A stretch of DNA of 64,000 nt from Anarhynchus alexandrinus. Lineage: Eukaryota; Chordata; Aves; Charadriiformes; Charadriidae. This document shows positions 26,701-38,700 of this stretch, piece by piece. How positions within the stretch are numbered: the first letter of the stretch is position 1; each line of letters opens with the position of its first letter. A program made the position numbers and the translations under genes. Under the pieces are notes generated by a model that was not told where the DNA came from, made no database searches, and worked only from the letters and a program-made list of their open reading frames with translations. Location: the NCBI GenBank assembly GCA_008711295.1, contig VUYV01000016.1, positions 3,576,101-3,640,100 on the forward strand, given 5' to 3'.

Positions 26701-29700
26701 TTCTGTCATTACCCACCAAAGGGCAAACCTTTGGGGTGGAACTGCCTCCTCACTGCTGTGATCAGGGCCTGTAATACAGAAATGACCTGTCCCAGACGCT
26801 GGGCACAGTTCTGGAGGATAGCAGCATGTATGGACTCCTTAATGCTTTGTTTTGTAACGACTGTAGCTTCAACAAGGTGAAGCTGGAATTCACCTGCATG
26901 GATCATGGCCCCCAGTCTGAAGTCAGCTTCAGGTGTCTTTGGAGCAAATCACACACTCAATAGTTTTGTCACTTCATGAATACTGATTAATAATACTGTC
27001 AAATAAATATGTAAGTAAGTAGATTGTATAATTAACATATATTCACAACACAGTATGTTTAAGAATGCACAGGTAACAACAATCGTGCCATTCCAGTACT
27101 TGTAAATGTTTGATCTTGCACTCATTCATGTGAATATTGTTTGCTTTACAGGATTTTGTTTCACCACAGTCTTCGGATACAGTTGGTGTAAAAATTCCAA
27201 CAGTGAAGATACTTATGAGAGAAATATTCAACTCTCCAGCAGATGAACTTTACAGCATCTTCACAACTAAGGAAGTAAGTGATACTTTCTGTAGCCACTG
27301 TAGCTTAATGCAGATGCTGTTATAGCTGAGTAGCTGTGTAGTAATACCTGTGTCACAGTCTCAGTGTCAAGTACAGATAATATTCCTTACGTCCATTAAA
27401 TGGAGAGATGTGATTGTCCAGAAACTGAAGGCTTCACAAGCTACCTTTTTCTTGTAACTTCACTAAGTATTTGTAATTGTCGTTATTTGCTCCTCAAGTT
27501 TTGGTGAATACTTCACCTTTTAAGTGCCTGAGGAGTTTCAGTGGTGAAAATGCAACAGGCCTGAGGCAGTGTGTCAGTCTGGTCTCTGAGGAAGGTGCAA
27601 AGGCTGGGCAGCTGGCATTGCTGACAACGTGGCATGTCCTTCTGATAGCAGTCAGAAAGCACTAGAAGGTGTCAGTAGGATCACTCTTACTTTTACCTTT
27701 TTAATGAGAGCTTATTAGGGTGGCTTAGACCTTTACTTTGTTTTTTTGCCAGTTGTTACCTTAATAGGAAGAAAAGCCAACTAAACAAAGTGAAGCTCCA
27801 TCTTTATGTAGTTTGTACGCAGCTCAATCTTGTGCTGCTATGCTTGTGAGAAAAAGCTTAGCTTTTTTAATGTAGGTACTTGTCCTTCAGGAGCCAAAAG
27901 TGCTCAGTAATGGCACTGTTATCCACAGCTTACAGGTTAATTAACTATTGGATGCGATGATACTGTTGCTTATAGGGCACAAAATAGAAAGTTACTAATT
28001 TTGGGTTTGTGTCCTTCAAAAGAGCCTGGTCTGGTATCAGAGACCTTTAAATTAGAATCCCAATACTACCAATGGGAAACAATAACAGCTCCCAGCAGTT
28101 CTCTTGCACCTTCTTAGAGCTGCCGGTGTCTGCCTCATTTCCAAATCTAGTAACAGCCAGTCCAGTCTGTGTGCGTGTGCTTTGTCTGTGCCCCTTGCAG
28201 ATGGCTAGAGTCCTTACTGGTCTTTGCATTTACCATGACAGGCTTCTTTCTCATTTATTTGCATTTATATTCTCATTCTCTCACCTCATTGGCCCTGCTA
28301 GTACCACAGGGCTCAGTGGAGTGCTGTATACAATGAAAAGCCCAATTAGTGCTTTAAGACTCTTATGTATATATTACAGTTTAGTTAATTTCTTCAGCAA
28401 ACCTCCCTAATATGGTGCATTATGTATCAGTATAGATTTGTAGTTAACTGACTTGTGCTCTTTGTTTTTTTTCTTTTGCTAGTTGGTACAGAAGTTTTCC
28501 AAGTGTCCTGCTGTGGTTGAAGCTGAGAAAGGAGGCAAACTCCAGATGTTTGATGGTTGCATCAGCGGTGAATATGCAGAATTGGTAAAAAGCTCCTACT
28601 TTGCACTTTAAAAATGGAGAACGGTGGGGTGTGTGTGGAGGTGTCAATTTCTTCTTTGAGCTATAAAAAAGCAGCATAAGTTTCTGACATTTCACCTTCT
28701 CTAATGCATATTCAGTTCCTCTATTTAAAAGCCAAAAAATTGCTATTAGGTTCTGTGATTTTTTTCTTCCCTATCAAAGGAGCAGGCACTGACTACACTT
28801 AATGACCTGCAGTGTGGGAGAAAACTCAGCACTGTCTTTTTTTACTAGGAGGCACGAGAAAGCAGGTTTATCTCCCAAATCCCTATCAATTCTTTTTCTA
28901 ACTGGAGAAATGATCTCTGTTCTATTCAGGGCAAACGTTACGCTCTCCCCAACTGAATGCTTTTTGCAAATAGAAGGGAAAAATTGATAATTAGAGCTCA
29001 GCTCCATTTTTAAAACATCTGAAAAATAATTTTCACAGTTGCTGAGCTTAGACTTGGTATCTTAATGTCCCTCCAGGTGACGAGCAGTAAGTATCACTGA
29101 CAATTGGACAATTTTTAACAAAGCAAAGCCTTGAAAAATTGGATTCTCGGTTGAACCTAATAAAACTTGTTGACTCCAGGAAGGGCTCAGTCTGGAAACA
29201 TACACGCTGCAGAACTGTTACACCTGAGATTGGCCTCAGCAGAAAACATCCCATTATGGAAGCTGAACGAAGTCAGTTATATTCATCAACCTTTGCAATT
29301 AGATCAGGAACTATTTAGATGAAACAGTCAAAATATAAACTTAATGGCTTAGCGAAAGCAATAAGCCTGATTTAGACCAAACTTCAGCTGTCTTAATGCA
29401 TATGCTTATGCTGAAGTAAGCGGTACCTCCCCTTCTCACATGAGCTGGTGGCAGTCTGTAAATCATTTTTATGCGGTACTGCCTAACTTGTACATTAAAG
29501 CAGGCTGGATGGCTTCACAGAAAACCAGGGGCGCACAGTGTTGTGCTTAAGAGATTTCAGAGGTGAAAATATGACTCATGCCCATTTCGAGGTCTCCAAT
29601 AAAGCCATTGTTTTATATTTAGTAAGTAATCACCCTGACCTTTTCCCATAGAGAAAACAAAACAGAAGAATGTAGCAAACAGCTTCATGACAACAGTTTA

Positions 29701-30341
29701 TTTAAAAAAACCCAAACAACAAAACCCCATCTTTGTATTGTTTACATGCACATGTCTACTATTACGTAAGATAATGCTCCTCTCCTTATTTTTCAGGGGA
29801 GAATTAGCACAGAGTAGTCATAATATGAATTATCTCAAACCTCCTTATCTTCTTCCAGGTCCCAAGCCAAAGAATTGTCCTGAAGTGGAGGTGTAGAAGC
29901 TGGCCTGATGGTGAGTCTTTTTGAGGACCTCTAGCAGAGGCTATGCTTTGCAGGGAGAAGGAACAAACATGACAGGTGACAGCCATGCTTAACTGGAAGT
30001 TCCCTTAGTCTGCGTTCTGTGGAGAATAGCCTGGTGTCCATAGCAGCTGTCTTCTGTGAAAAGAGGCTTTGCTCAGACACAGGCAAAAGCAGATACAAAA
30101 TTAGCAACAACAAATGCCATCCTTTAAAAAACACTTCATTGAAATGTCTTATTTTCTTCCTTCAGAACATTACGCAACGGTTGCCTTGAATTTCAAGGAT
30201 ATGGCTGCTGAAACGGAACTGCAGTTGGAGTGCAAAGGAGTTCCTGTCTCTAATGAAGACAGTACAAGACAATGTTGGAAGCAGCAGTATTTTGAAGAAA
30301 TACGTACTTTACTGCAGCAATCCAAAGACAACATGGAATGA
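20294..30341 (+). CDS. AHSA2: AHSA2, activator of Hsp90 ATPase homologue 2 (AHA1 family co-chaperone)
   Basis: AHA1 proteins bind Hsp90 in the cytosol and stimulate its ATPase cycle. Exons: 1 from 20294 into the N at 20351 (3' end missing), 20393-20583, 25128-25213, 25851-25965, 26526-26614, 27152-27274, 28483-28584, 29859-29910, 30166-30341 (TGA). From exon 2 the phases chain for 310 codons. With 19 residues of exon 1 and about eight lost in the gap, the length is about 337, close to human AHSA1 (338). The start MAKWGQGDPRWIVEERADA, the blocks RKGKLIFFYEW and VGVKIPTVKI, and KWRCRSWPDEHYATV give the N-terminal Aha1_N domain and the C-terminal START-like domain. The C-terminal end (EEIRTLLQQSKDNME) differs from the AHSA1 ending. 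Adjacency to USP34 supports AHSA2 rather than AHSA1. Confidence 0.93.
20351..20351. other. AHSA2: Assembly gap (single N) at the end of AHSA2 exon 1
   Basis: Reading stops after codon 19 (ADA) at the N. To the right there are about 40 bases of non-coding sequence and then an AG acceptor at 20391-20392, with the frame resuming at TERDATSW. In AHSA1 the residues between ADA and TERDA are TNVNNWHW, so the end of exon 1 and the start of intron 1 are missing. The true gap length is unknown. Confidence 0.85.
20584..25127 (+). other. AHSA2: AHSA2 intron 2 (4.5 kb), with an assembly gap at 21115
   Basis: A long intron between the exon ending SWK and the exon starting GTVKESGEK. It contains a T run (about 21092-21114) ending at an N at 21115, a second unresolved join. 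No other exon with family similarity, transposable element or RNA gene was recognised. Short open frames inside it lack splice logic and look like chance. Confidence 0.6.
25499..25519. repeat. Poly-C tract
   Basis: A run of 21 C in AHSA2 intron 3. Such G/C homopolymers are hard to sequence and can form four-stranded structures on the G strand. The exact length is unreliable. Confidence 0.8.
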
Positions 30342-30428
30342 CAACAGCACTGGAGTTTTGTTAGGGCATTACTTTTTATACTTTGTTAACATTTGTTTTT
30401 TTAAAAAAAGTAATTTATTTGTGGGAAG

Positions 30429-30434
30429 AATAAA
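30429..30434 (+). terminator. AHSA2: Candidate AHSA2 polyadenylation signal
   Basis: AATAAA lies about 90 bases after the AHSA2 stop, the first such hexamer downstream. It predicts a short 3' UTR. Distal sites further into the intergenic region are possible. Confidence 0.45.
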
Positions 30435-33400
30435 GACCCACTTATATGATACTGTATATAATTTAAGCATTATTTATGGATTTTTAGTGAATGAAGTGGT
30501 GAGTAAGTCAGATTATGTATATAAACAGCTTTACTTGGGGAAACTGATATGTGTTCTGCTTGCCTGCAACTTAACTTCAGAGAGCAATAGCGATTGTGCT
30601 GCAGTAAAGTTCTACGGTCAGAGGTAGGTAAGCTACATGAAATCAATAGGAAGCATTTGCAGTTCTCTAATACAGAGTGTAAAATTAAATCTGTTGAGGA
30701 GATGGGGCGCCCACCAGAGGTGAACTCAAAGGGACTCTAAAACTGCTGATACATTAAATTTTTCAAGAAATGTGGGGGATATAGTTTACAGCTTCTTTAA
30801 ATACTTCTTCAGGTTGCTTTAACTGCAGACTGAATTTGTTTCTAACTCTGTAAGACAGTTTTAGGGAAAGATAATTAACGATGTCATGTAATTTGGGTTG
30901 GTATGATGGTTACCACTGTTAAGTCTGCATGCACTGGACTCCCTTACTTGACCTCAGTGTGAAATTTATTTTGGAAGAAACAAACAGTAATAATGCTTTC
31001 CTTTTGCAATTCTGTAAATGTTCCACTTAAATCATTTACGGCCCTCTGCAATTCTGTAGCTCAAATTAACGAGCAACTGTTTGTTAGAGAAATTTGACAG
31101 GAGAGCAGTTGGGATACTGAAAGTAAAGAATTGTTGCTCTTAATTAAACCACATTGAGGTTTGCAAGGATAATTTAATTCTCAAATGCTTTTTATAAAGT
31201 GTATGAATTAAGTATGCAATTTGAAACAAATTGACCAAAAAAGGGCAAGCTGCCTTTGGAAAACATGGTCGGCTCAATAAAACGTGATTTTACATGCTGT
31301 TTCTTTTCTCCATTAACTGATACTGCCAAACTAAATGAGCCTGTATAGAAGTTAAGTCCTATGTGTTTTATTTTTACAGGACGCCAACATATAGCAACCT
31401 TACCACACATGAGCGTACATCCTCCAGAAGATAAAGATGTGCTGCTCTTTTCTACAGGCGAGGCTTTCCCTGGGAAGTTGGCAGTCAGTTATCCCCTTTG
31501 AACCTGGGTGAGGCTCGTGGTTACAAGAGCAAATGCCTCACAGCAACAGGATATACACGCAGGCTGGTTATTTTAGGTGTCCAGCTAGAGGCCGGAGAGT
31601 AGCCTCTTGAAAAAATGTCATGTTTTAGCATTTTTCTTTTTCTGAATGCTCAAAATTTAGTTATCTTTTTTGATTCAAGGACAAAGAGCCTAATGCTTTG
31701 AATACAAAAATGATTTAGAGTATTGGTTGAAAAAGGGCAACCTTTAAATAAAAATAGACAATCTAGGTTTAAGACGAGATCAGGCTGAGTAGTTTTGCGT
31801 GCAGATGATCTAAGTGTTTTTGTGACAGTGTAGTATCTGAGAGTAGGCTGTTACATCTAATTACAAGTTTCTTCAAACGGTGTATCCTACAGCCCTAGCA
31901 CTTCTCTGGGAAGTACATGTCGCCAGTTTTCCCTCCTGACTAAAAAACCTTCCATCTTCGGGTCACAAGTGCCCACTGCTTGTATGTTTTGCTATGAATT
32001 TGTATGAATTTTCTTGTCTCCTTCCACTAGCAATCAAACCGGACCAATTACCAATCATCAGTGTTAAAAAAAAAGGGGTGACTTACTTGTGTTTTCAGTA
32101 TTGCACCACTCACTTCCAGTTGTGGGACAGCCAGAACCCCCAGAAAACTCTGCAACTGCTGCTGCTGGGAGGTCCAAGACTGTGCGAGGAGGAACAGCCC
32201 AGCCAGCCCTCATTTCCTCTGTAAGGAAAGGGTAGTGAACTGCAGGTGACATGTCTTCTTTCGTGTTCTTCTTGTTGCTTCGTGCCTGCACAGCTGTAAG
32301 TTTGGTAACACTTACATGCTTTCTTGAGTGAAAAACATAAGTACCTACCTTTTCATCCTACTTGTAAGGCCAGCCTAGTGTAAGAAGTGGGCAATCAGCT
32401 TTCACACCCACAGACGGCCCTGATTGACTGTCCTTGCAGGCAAAAAAAAAGGACAATTTTCATTCTTGCTTCACCGACATTCCTGCACTCTTCCCATCTT
32501 CACTCTGTGTGCTGGAACTTGGCTGACAATAGTGTACTGCTGACCTGAAGTTCAATTTCTGCACAGTTATTTTGGAATTCAGAAAAATCAAAGAGAAGTT
32601 TATTTCACTTTGAGCAGGTCGCCTTCAGGAGGATTTCTGGCACCATCAGCCAGCCATAGCACAAAGGGGGCAATCAGCAGCTCAGAGAGGCAAAACAATT
32701 TATTCTTGAGCACTAAAATGTCTCGTATTCCTCACAGATGCTCCAAGAGTTTAATAAAACCAAAGAATGTTAAACTAAACTACTTGTTATCCTTAGCCCT
32801 TGAGCTGGGTGGAGCAGGGTTAGGAATTACATACCATTTAGTAACAGTATGATGATAACAATGTGATGGTATCATACATAAATCATACAGTATCATAGAT
32901 AATGAAGTGACAGTATCATAAACGTAGTTTGTTTTCTAAATAAGTCTCTGCGAAGAGTTCCCTATCCTAAAATTCTCTCAATGTAAAACAGCAGGAGTGG
33001 AGACACATGTGAAATATGCTCAAATTTACTGGAATTCATGTGTTCTAGAAAGACATTCCAGTGAGGGCGAGCAGCATGAAGAGACAAAGCAGAAATGGGA
33101 AAAGACAGTTTTGTTTGTGATGTAGTGCTTTTGTTTAAAAAACTGAATACTGGTTAAAAAAAAAAAAAAAAAGAGCAAAAATTGCAGGAATACATTACCT
33201 TCCAATTTCCCCTGAGTAAGGGAAGAGCAGTAAGAATAATGGTACTTCTGGTGATCTTGACACACCTTTTGAGCAAAATAATAGAAAAGTTAGTATCAAA
33301 CTCAGTCAGTTTAGAACTACAGGATAATCATTTCATTAAAGCAAACCAACATGGTTTATAATACCTTCTCAAATTTGATGTAGCTTGTTGCAGAGGGAAC

Positions 33401-35130
33401 CGCTGGCCTGAGACAGCTCATACGTACCATGCCTGTCTTGCTATGTAAAGGTACTTTGTGCTTCCAGAGCCACCAACATACCACATCACTGAAACGGTAA
33501 CTTCTTTGTTAATGGAAAATGGTTATTAAATAAATGGACTCCTAGGGGGATTCTAAATGGCCAGTTAGATATTTGTGAAAAAATAATTGACAATAAAATA
33601 CAAAATAACTACTAATAGCATTTGCAAATCACATATACAGGTCTGTAGGAGAAAATCCTAAAAATAACTTAGTCGATAGTGACCAGCTGAACACAGACAG
33701 GTTGATGTTCATCTGGGAAAAGAGAAGAGGACAAAGAGTGTATCATTTATGAAATCATCATTAAATACTGTTTATACTTGGTATATGCTTCAAAAACAGG
33801 TTTCAAAATGAGAAAAAAACATAACAAAAGACCAAATGGTACTGTTTAGTAATGGAATTAGAGTGTGATCTCATCCTGTAAGAGAAGCTACAGCCAACAA
33901 AGTGCAACAGCTGGAAGGTGAAGTTCAGACAACATACCAAAAATTAATTACTAATTAACTGAGGCTACTCACCGAAGGGTCATAATGGCTGCTTCACCTC
34001 TTGAAGATTTTTAGATCAATAGGGGACTACCTTCCTTAAGGCATCTTAACCCAACCACCAACCAGCAGGCTTGGTAGAAGACTTCATAGATGAATTCTGG
34101 TATTCATTATGTAGAAGTTTTGACTAGAAGCTGTTGATGATTTCTCTGAAATTACAACCTCCGGAGAAGGTGATCAGAAAGGGTAATAAAATTATTCCTA
34201 AAGAGAGTGAAAACATAATTACTTCATGTCTGAATAATGAGGAGACCAACTTAAGCACTCACCAGCATCAATATAGTGTCTGTAAATGCAGGAATAAAAG
34301 CACTAATAAAGGGGAATGTAAAGTCTAAACTTTAAAGACAGAAATGATTAATTACAGAAAGTTAAAAGTAGATTTCAAAGAGAGTAAGAGGAGTCACAAA
34401 AGCATCACATAATGAAATTGTGGAGAAGTGAATGATGCTAAATGACATTAAATGCTAGACAGAAAGAAGGAATTCGGAACAAGAAAGGCCAAGATAGATG
34501 TGTTATGTAGACAACAAAAACAAATGAGCTAAGCAACTGGAAAATGAAGCTGAAACTGGAGTTTAATCAGATACTTAAAACCGCTATCATTGACAGTCTG
34601 AAAAAATCACATAGGAAACTGATACTGCTTAGAAATAACAGGAGGAAATGTGACAGGGATAGGTGATAAAGTCATTCCAGCAGTTCTGGGGGTGGAGAAG
34701 CTGTCAAAAAGCGAGGGAGCACGGCCAGATGAGCGGGCCCCAGGGGAGCAAGGGCAGAAGGAAGAAGGGAAGCCAGTCTGCAGGTGGTGCAGGAGAAAAA
34801 TGCGACTGAACACAGGTTAAAATTGGAGAAACGAGGAGTTCCGCTGGCTTCTGACACCACCACTTCATGTTCTAACATACTGGGGAAAAAAAAAATAACC
34901 ACCAATCCCTCCCAACTGTGTGACTGAACATTCATGCAAAGTAAACCAGAAAAGGAGCAAGATTTACATCAATTACATACATTTGATCATCTCTCTCTGC
35001 ACCTGTTCCATTTTTGAAGTTGTCTTTGATGAGAAATCCAAAAACTGAAGCAACATATTATAAACAAATGAAAAGTCATCACAATCAGTTTAATGAAGTG
35101 CACAGAATAGCAATTGATCATGTCAATAAA
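30435..35130. other. Intergenic region between convergent AHSA2 and USP34
   Basis: About 4.7 kb, AT-rich, with no open frame showing domain similarity or coherent splicing. It holds an A run at about 33156-33172, a locally repetitive stretch built on GTATCATA-like units (about 32847-32925), and a small GC-richer patch (about 34680-34810). No transposon end or RNA gene was recognised. Parts could be long 3' UTR of either gene. Confidence 0.6.
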
Positions 35131-35161
35131 AATAAAACAATTAATTTTACATCAAGTGTGC

Positions 35162-35167
35162 TTTATT
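35162..35167 (-). terminator. USP34: Candidate USP34 polyadenylation signal
   Basis: TTTATT on the + strand reads AATAAA on the - strand, about 550 bases beyond the USP34 stop codon. It would define a 3' UTR of roughly 570 bases. Other AATAAA-like hexamers exist in this AT-rich DNA, so the choice is tentative. Confidence 0.35.
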
Positions 35168-35717
35168 TCCTCCACAGGTATTCTGTTAAATAAAGCACCA
35201 TATATATACTGCCAGGCCACAGCTAAAGAGGATTCTTTACAGAATCAAATTTCTTGTGGTTGTTTAGTATACAAGTAAACTTAATTTTGATAATAAGAAC
35301 CACAGCGATCTGAGGCAATCTGCCTCTATTATAAGGTACAAAACTGGCACAGAGGACACCATATTATACACAGTAAAAATGCCATAAGTTTAAATTACAT
35401 CATACAGGGCAAGGAGGCCCTGTTCTCCCAGACAGCCATATTAAATGAAAGCCACTACAGTGAACTCTTAATTACATAAAACATAGCCATTATCTGATTG
35501 CCCTTTAAGAAAGTGTACGGTAGATGCAAAAGAAGAAAAAAATAAAATCTGGAGTTCTGCCTGACCAAGAATTAAGCATATAAATCTATCTTGCCATTCA
35601 AGCAGAGAGCACTGGACAAACTGAAGCACAAAACAGAAATAAGCAAAACTTATACAAACAGCATTTTTGGGGGAAGAAAAAAAAAAAGACTTAAAAGCAG
35701 ACATGCTCCATCTAATG

Positions 35718-38700
35718 TCAAGAAGCAGCTTGGTTTCCTTTTCCAGATATCCTTGTGACCACGTGAATCGTAGACTCAATGGTCCTACACAAGATGTCTA
35801 AAATGTCATGCTGCTGCATATGACTAAAAAGTCCTCTGGAATGGCCACAACTGATGGATAAACTACTTTCAGGGTCCTGGGATGGTAAGGCTTGGCCATC
35901 GCAGCTCCTCAAATCTGCGAGGTCAGATAAAACTGCTGAAATTGATGTGGAAGGAAACTCCGAGTCCTCCTCAGCTCCAATGGAATCCTTGGAAGTCTGC
36001 AGGTCTTTAAATTCTTTGCATTCTTCAAATTTACCGTTTCCTGACTGCTCTTCCATGTGCTGTGACCGTGTCGCTAACATTATGTCTTCTGAAAATGAAG
36101 ATGGAACTTCCATTCTGTACTCTTTGACAGAACTGTTTTCAGGGGAGGGAGGGTCTTGCTCAGTGCCTGGATCGATGATGGAAGAGTCCCGTGTCTCGTT
36201 ATCTGAAGTGCTTGTTGGGGTCAACGCCTCCCGGGGTTCAGTTTTTATATCACTGATACAGCTGTCTACAGTGTGCTCCTCATCGCTGCTGACCCGTCTT
36301 CTCTTTACAGGGGTAGCTCCTTCATCGTCTGTAAGAAAAAGGAAAACTTGCTTAGGGAAAATGAAAATGCATTGTTTTCATGCCGTACGTCCAAGTAATA
36401 GGCCTCGCCTTTCACATTTTTATCCTTTTCCATATTAAACACAGTGCTTTAATAAATACTTTTTTCCTTACAGAAAATTCATGTAATTGCCCAGAATGTT
36501 AGCTCCATAATAAAATACTGTTTCTTGGGTAGTGTTGGGGATCAGAGCCAAGAAATGGCCCACCCTGCAGTGGTAAGGAAACAATGCCTTATGTTAGTTT
36601 TGTAAAACCTTAGGATTGTTAAGAGTGACACCATTAGAGGAGGCAAACCTTTAGTTTTTCTTTCTTTGGCTTCTTGCTCTTGTAATGAGTTCCTCTGTTG
36701 TTGACAAGCTCTACATTTGTTTAAAAGCTCTTGTAAAGTTGGGATCAGGGCTGAATTGAGCTGTTTGGGAGTGTGCACTGAAAGCAGCAAGGCAAGTGCT
36801 CGGAGGTCCTGAAAAACCAGAAGTAAACAAACTTAACTAGCCTTATTTCAAACTCATATTTGATTAACCCTACACAGAGAAATCTGCGCAATAAGCAGAG
36901 GCTTCACCACGTTCTGAACATCCAAAAGATCGAATTCTAAATATACTTACACTACTGAAATTTCCCACTCACTACTAAGACGCTGATCTTAACGGAGACC
37001 TGTCCTAAGCAGATGACAGTACTGTGCTGCTCACCATAAGGCGAAATCTTTTGCTGGGTTAGAATGTTTTTAGGATTAACTCTACAGCGCTTTGCATTAA
37101 TTATTTTCCACAATCCACTGCCCTCCTCCCACTCTTAGGGACCCCACCACCAGCTCGGGAGACCCAAGTACGCGTGCTGGCCACACTGAGATGGAACAGA
37201 GAATTTCAGACAGCTCAGACTGCTGCTCTGTAAATTTACATCTGTCTTATTGGTAGGGGCTAACATCTCCAGCCAGACAGTTAAGGTAGCCTCCCATGCT
37301 CCCATCAGGAGTCCAGCTTACGGGAAAAGTAGAGCTAACGATGCCCACCTCTTCAATTAGAACCTGGCCCACGGCACTGAAGAGTTTTCATAGAAAATAA
37401 GTTGCCTCCTAAATGATGCCAATATTTGAACAGCTTAGAAAAGACTCACCCCGTTTAAAGTAGAGCTTGCTTTGGAAACTTCAACTCTCTGGTTGCTGAA
37501 GTCAGATTCTAGGCTTTGATACTGATTTATTAGATTTGAAATTAGAGTATTGATTAAGTTGGCACAGTTTGCTTCAGAAAACACCTGCCCTTGGACCTGT
37601 GAAAAGAACGTATTTTTTTTTAAAACACAAAAAAATGGAACTGTGAAAACAGTATCCTAAACCGAAAGAACATTTATGACATTTATTGAAATCGACATTA
37701 CCACCAAAAAAACACATACCTTTAGAAGAAAGTGGGTCAAAAAGGTGTATACAATGTTGTTGTTAAGAAAGGTCCTTTCATCCATCAGAATACATTTTAT
37801 ATATTCTGCAAAAACTGGATCTTCACAGAGGAGCTTTACGCAGTTCTTTGACATTGCAGACTGGTGAAGAGAGAAAGAGAACACTGCAAAGTCATCACTT
37901 ACCAGGCCCACTGACGTTCGTAATTCATACTGGACCATTCTTACTGATAAAAATATGTCAGCTCTATCAGGTATCAGTAAATTGTACAAATTAATTATTG
38001 TCAATTATTATTTCACATTTTCTTTTTATGAAGTTTATTCCATATGAATGCAGTTTATCACCATCAGTACGGATCTGAAGGGCTGGTGTCTGGGAGCCAA
38101 CTACAGGCTCCTGTTGCAGAGGGGCAAAGGCCCCTCCTTGCAGTGGGCACACGACAATACCCAGGACTTGGAGATCTCCCAATTTTTATTTCATCATACC
38201 AGCGCTTACACTACAGAAAAAGCTGGAAATTCACAGAGGCAGGATGAAGTCATTTTTGGACACCACACAGATTGCCACCCTGCCAATACTACGTGCTGTG
38301 CAGGACCTACGGTGTACTGGGCTCAAATACAATTGGCCAGATTTTTACACTTAATTTAGCAGGTTTTATCAGATAACAGGCAACACAAGCAGAGGTATTT
38401 TCTATCCAAAATACTAGTATTTTGAATGATTAAATAATACCCACTAGATAAAATTTACGGGTTAATCTCCGTTTCACATTCGTTGTATTTTGCCTGTATT
38501 TCCATTCCGTTAGTTCTCAAACCCACTGACTCTTACCTGAGTCTGACAAAGCTCAGTCCAAAGTTTGGGGAATAACGCGAGATGAAGTGGTAAACCTTCA
38601 TATGCAACTAGGACACCTGAAATTTTATGAGAAAGTAAGTTATTGTGTAAGAATTTTGATAGAGATACTTCCTGATAAAAGTAGTACCAAGGTGCCATAT

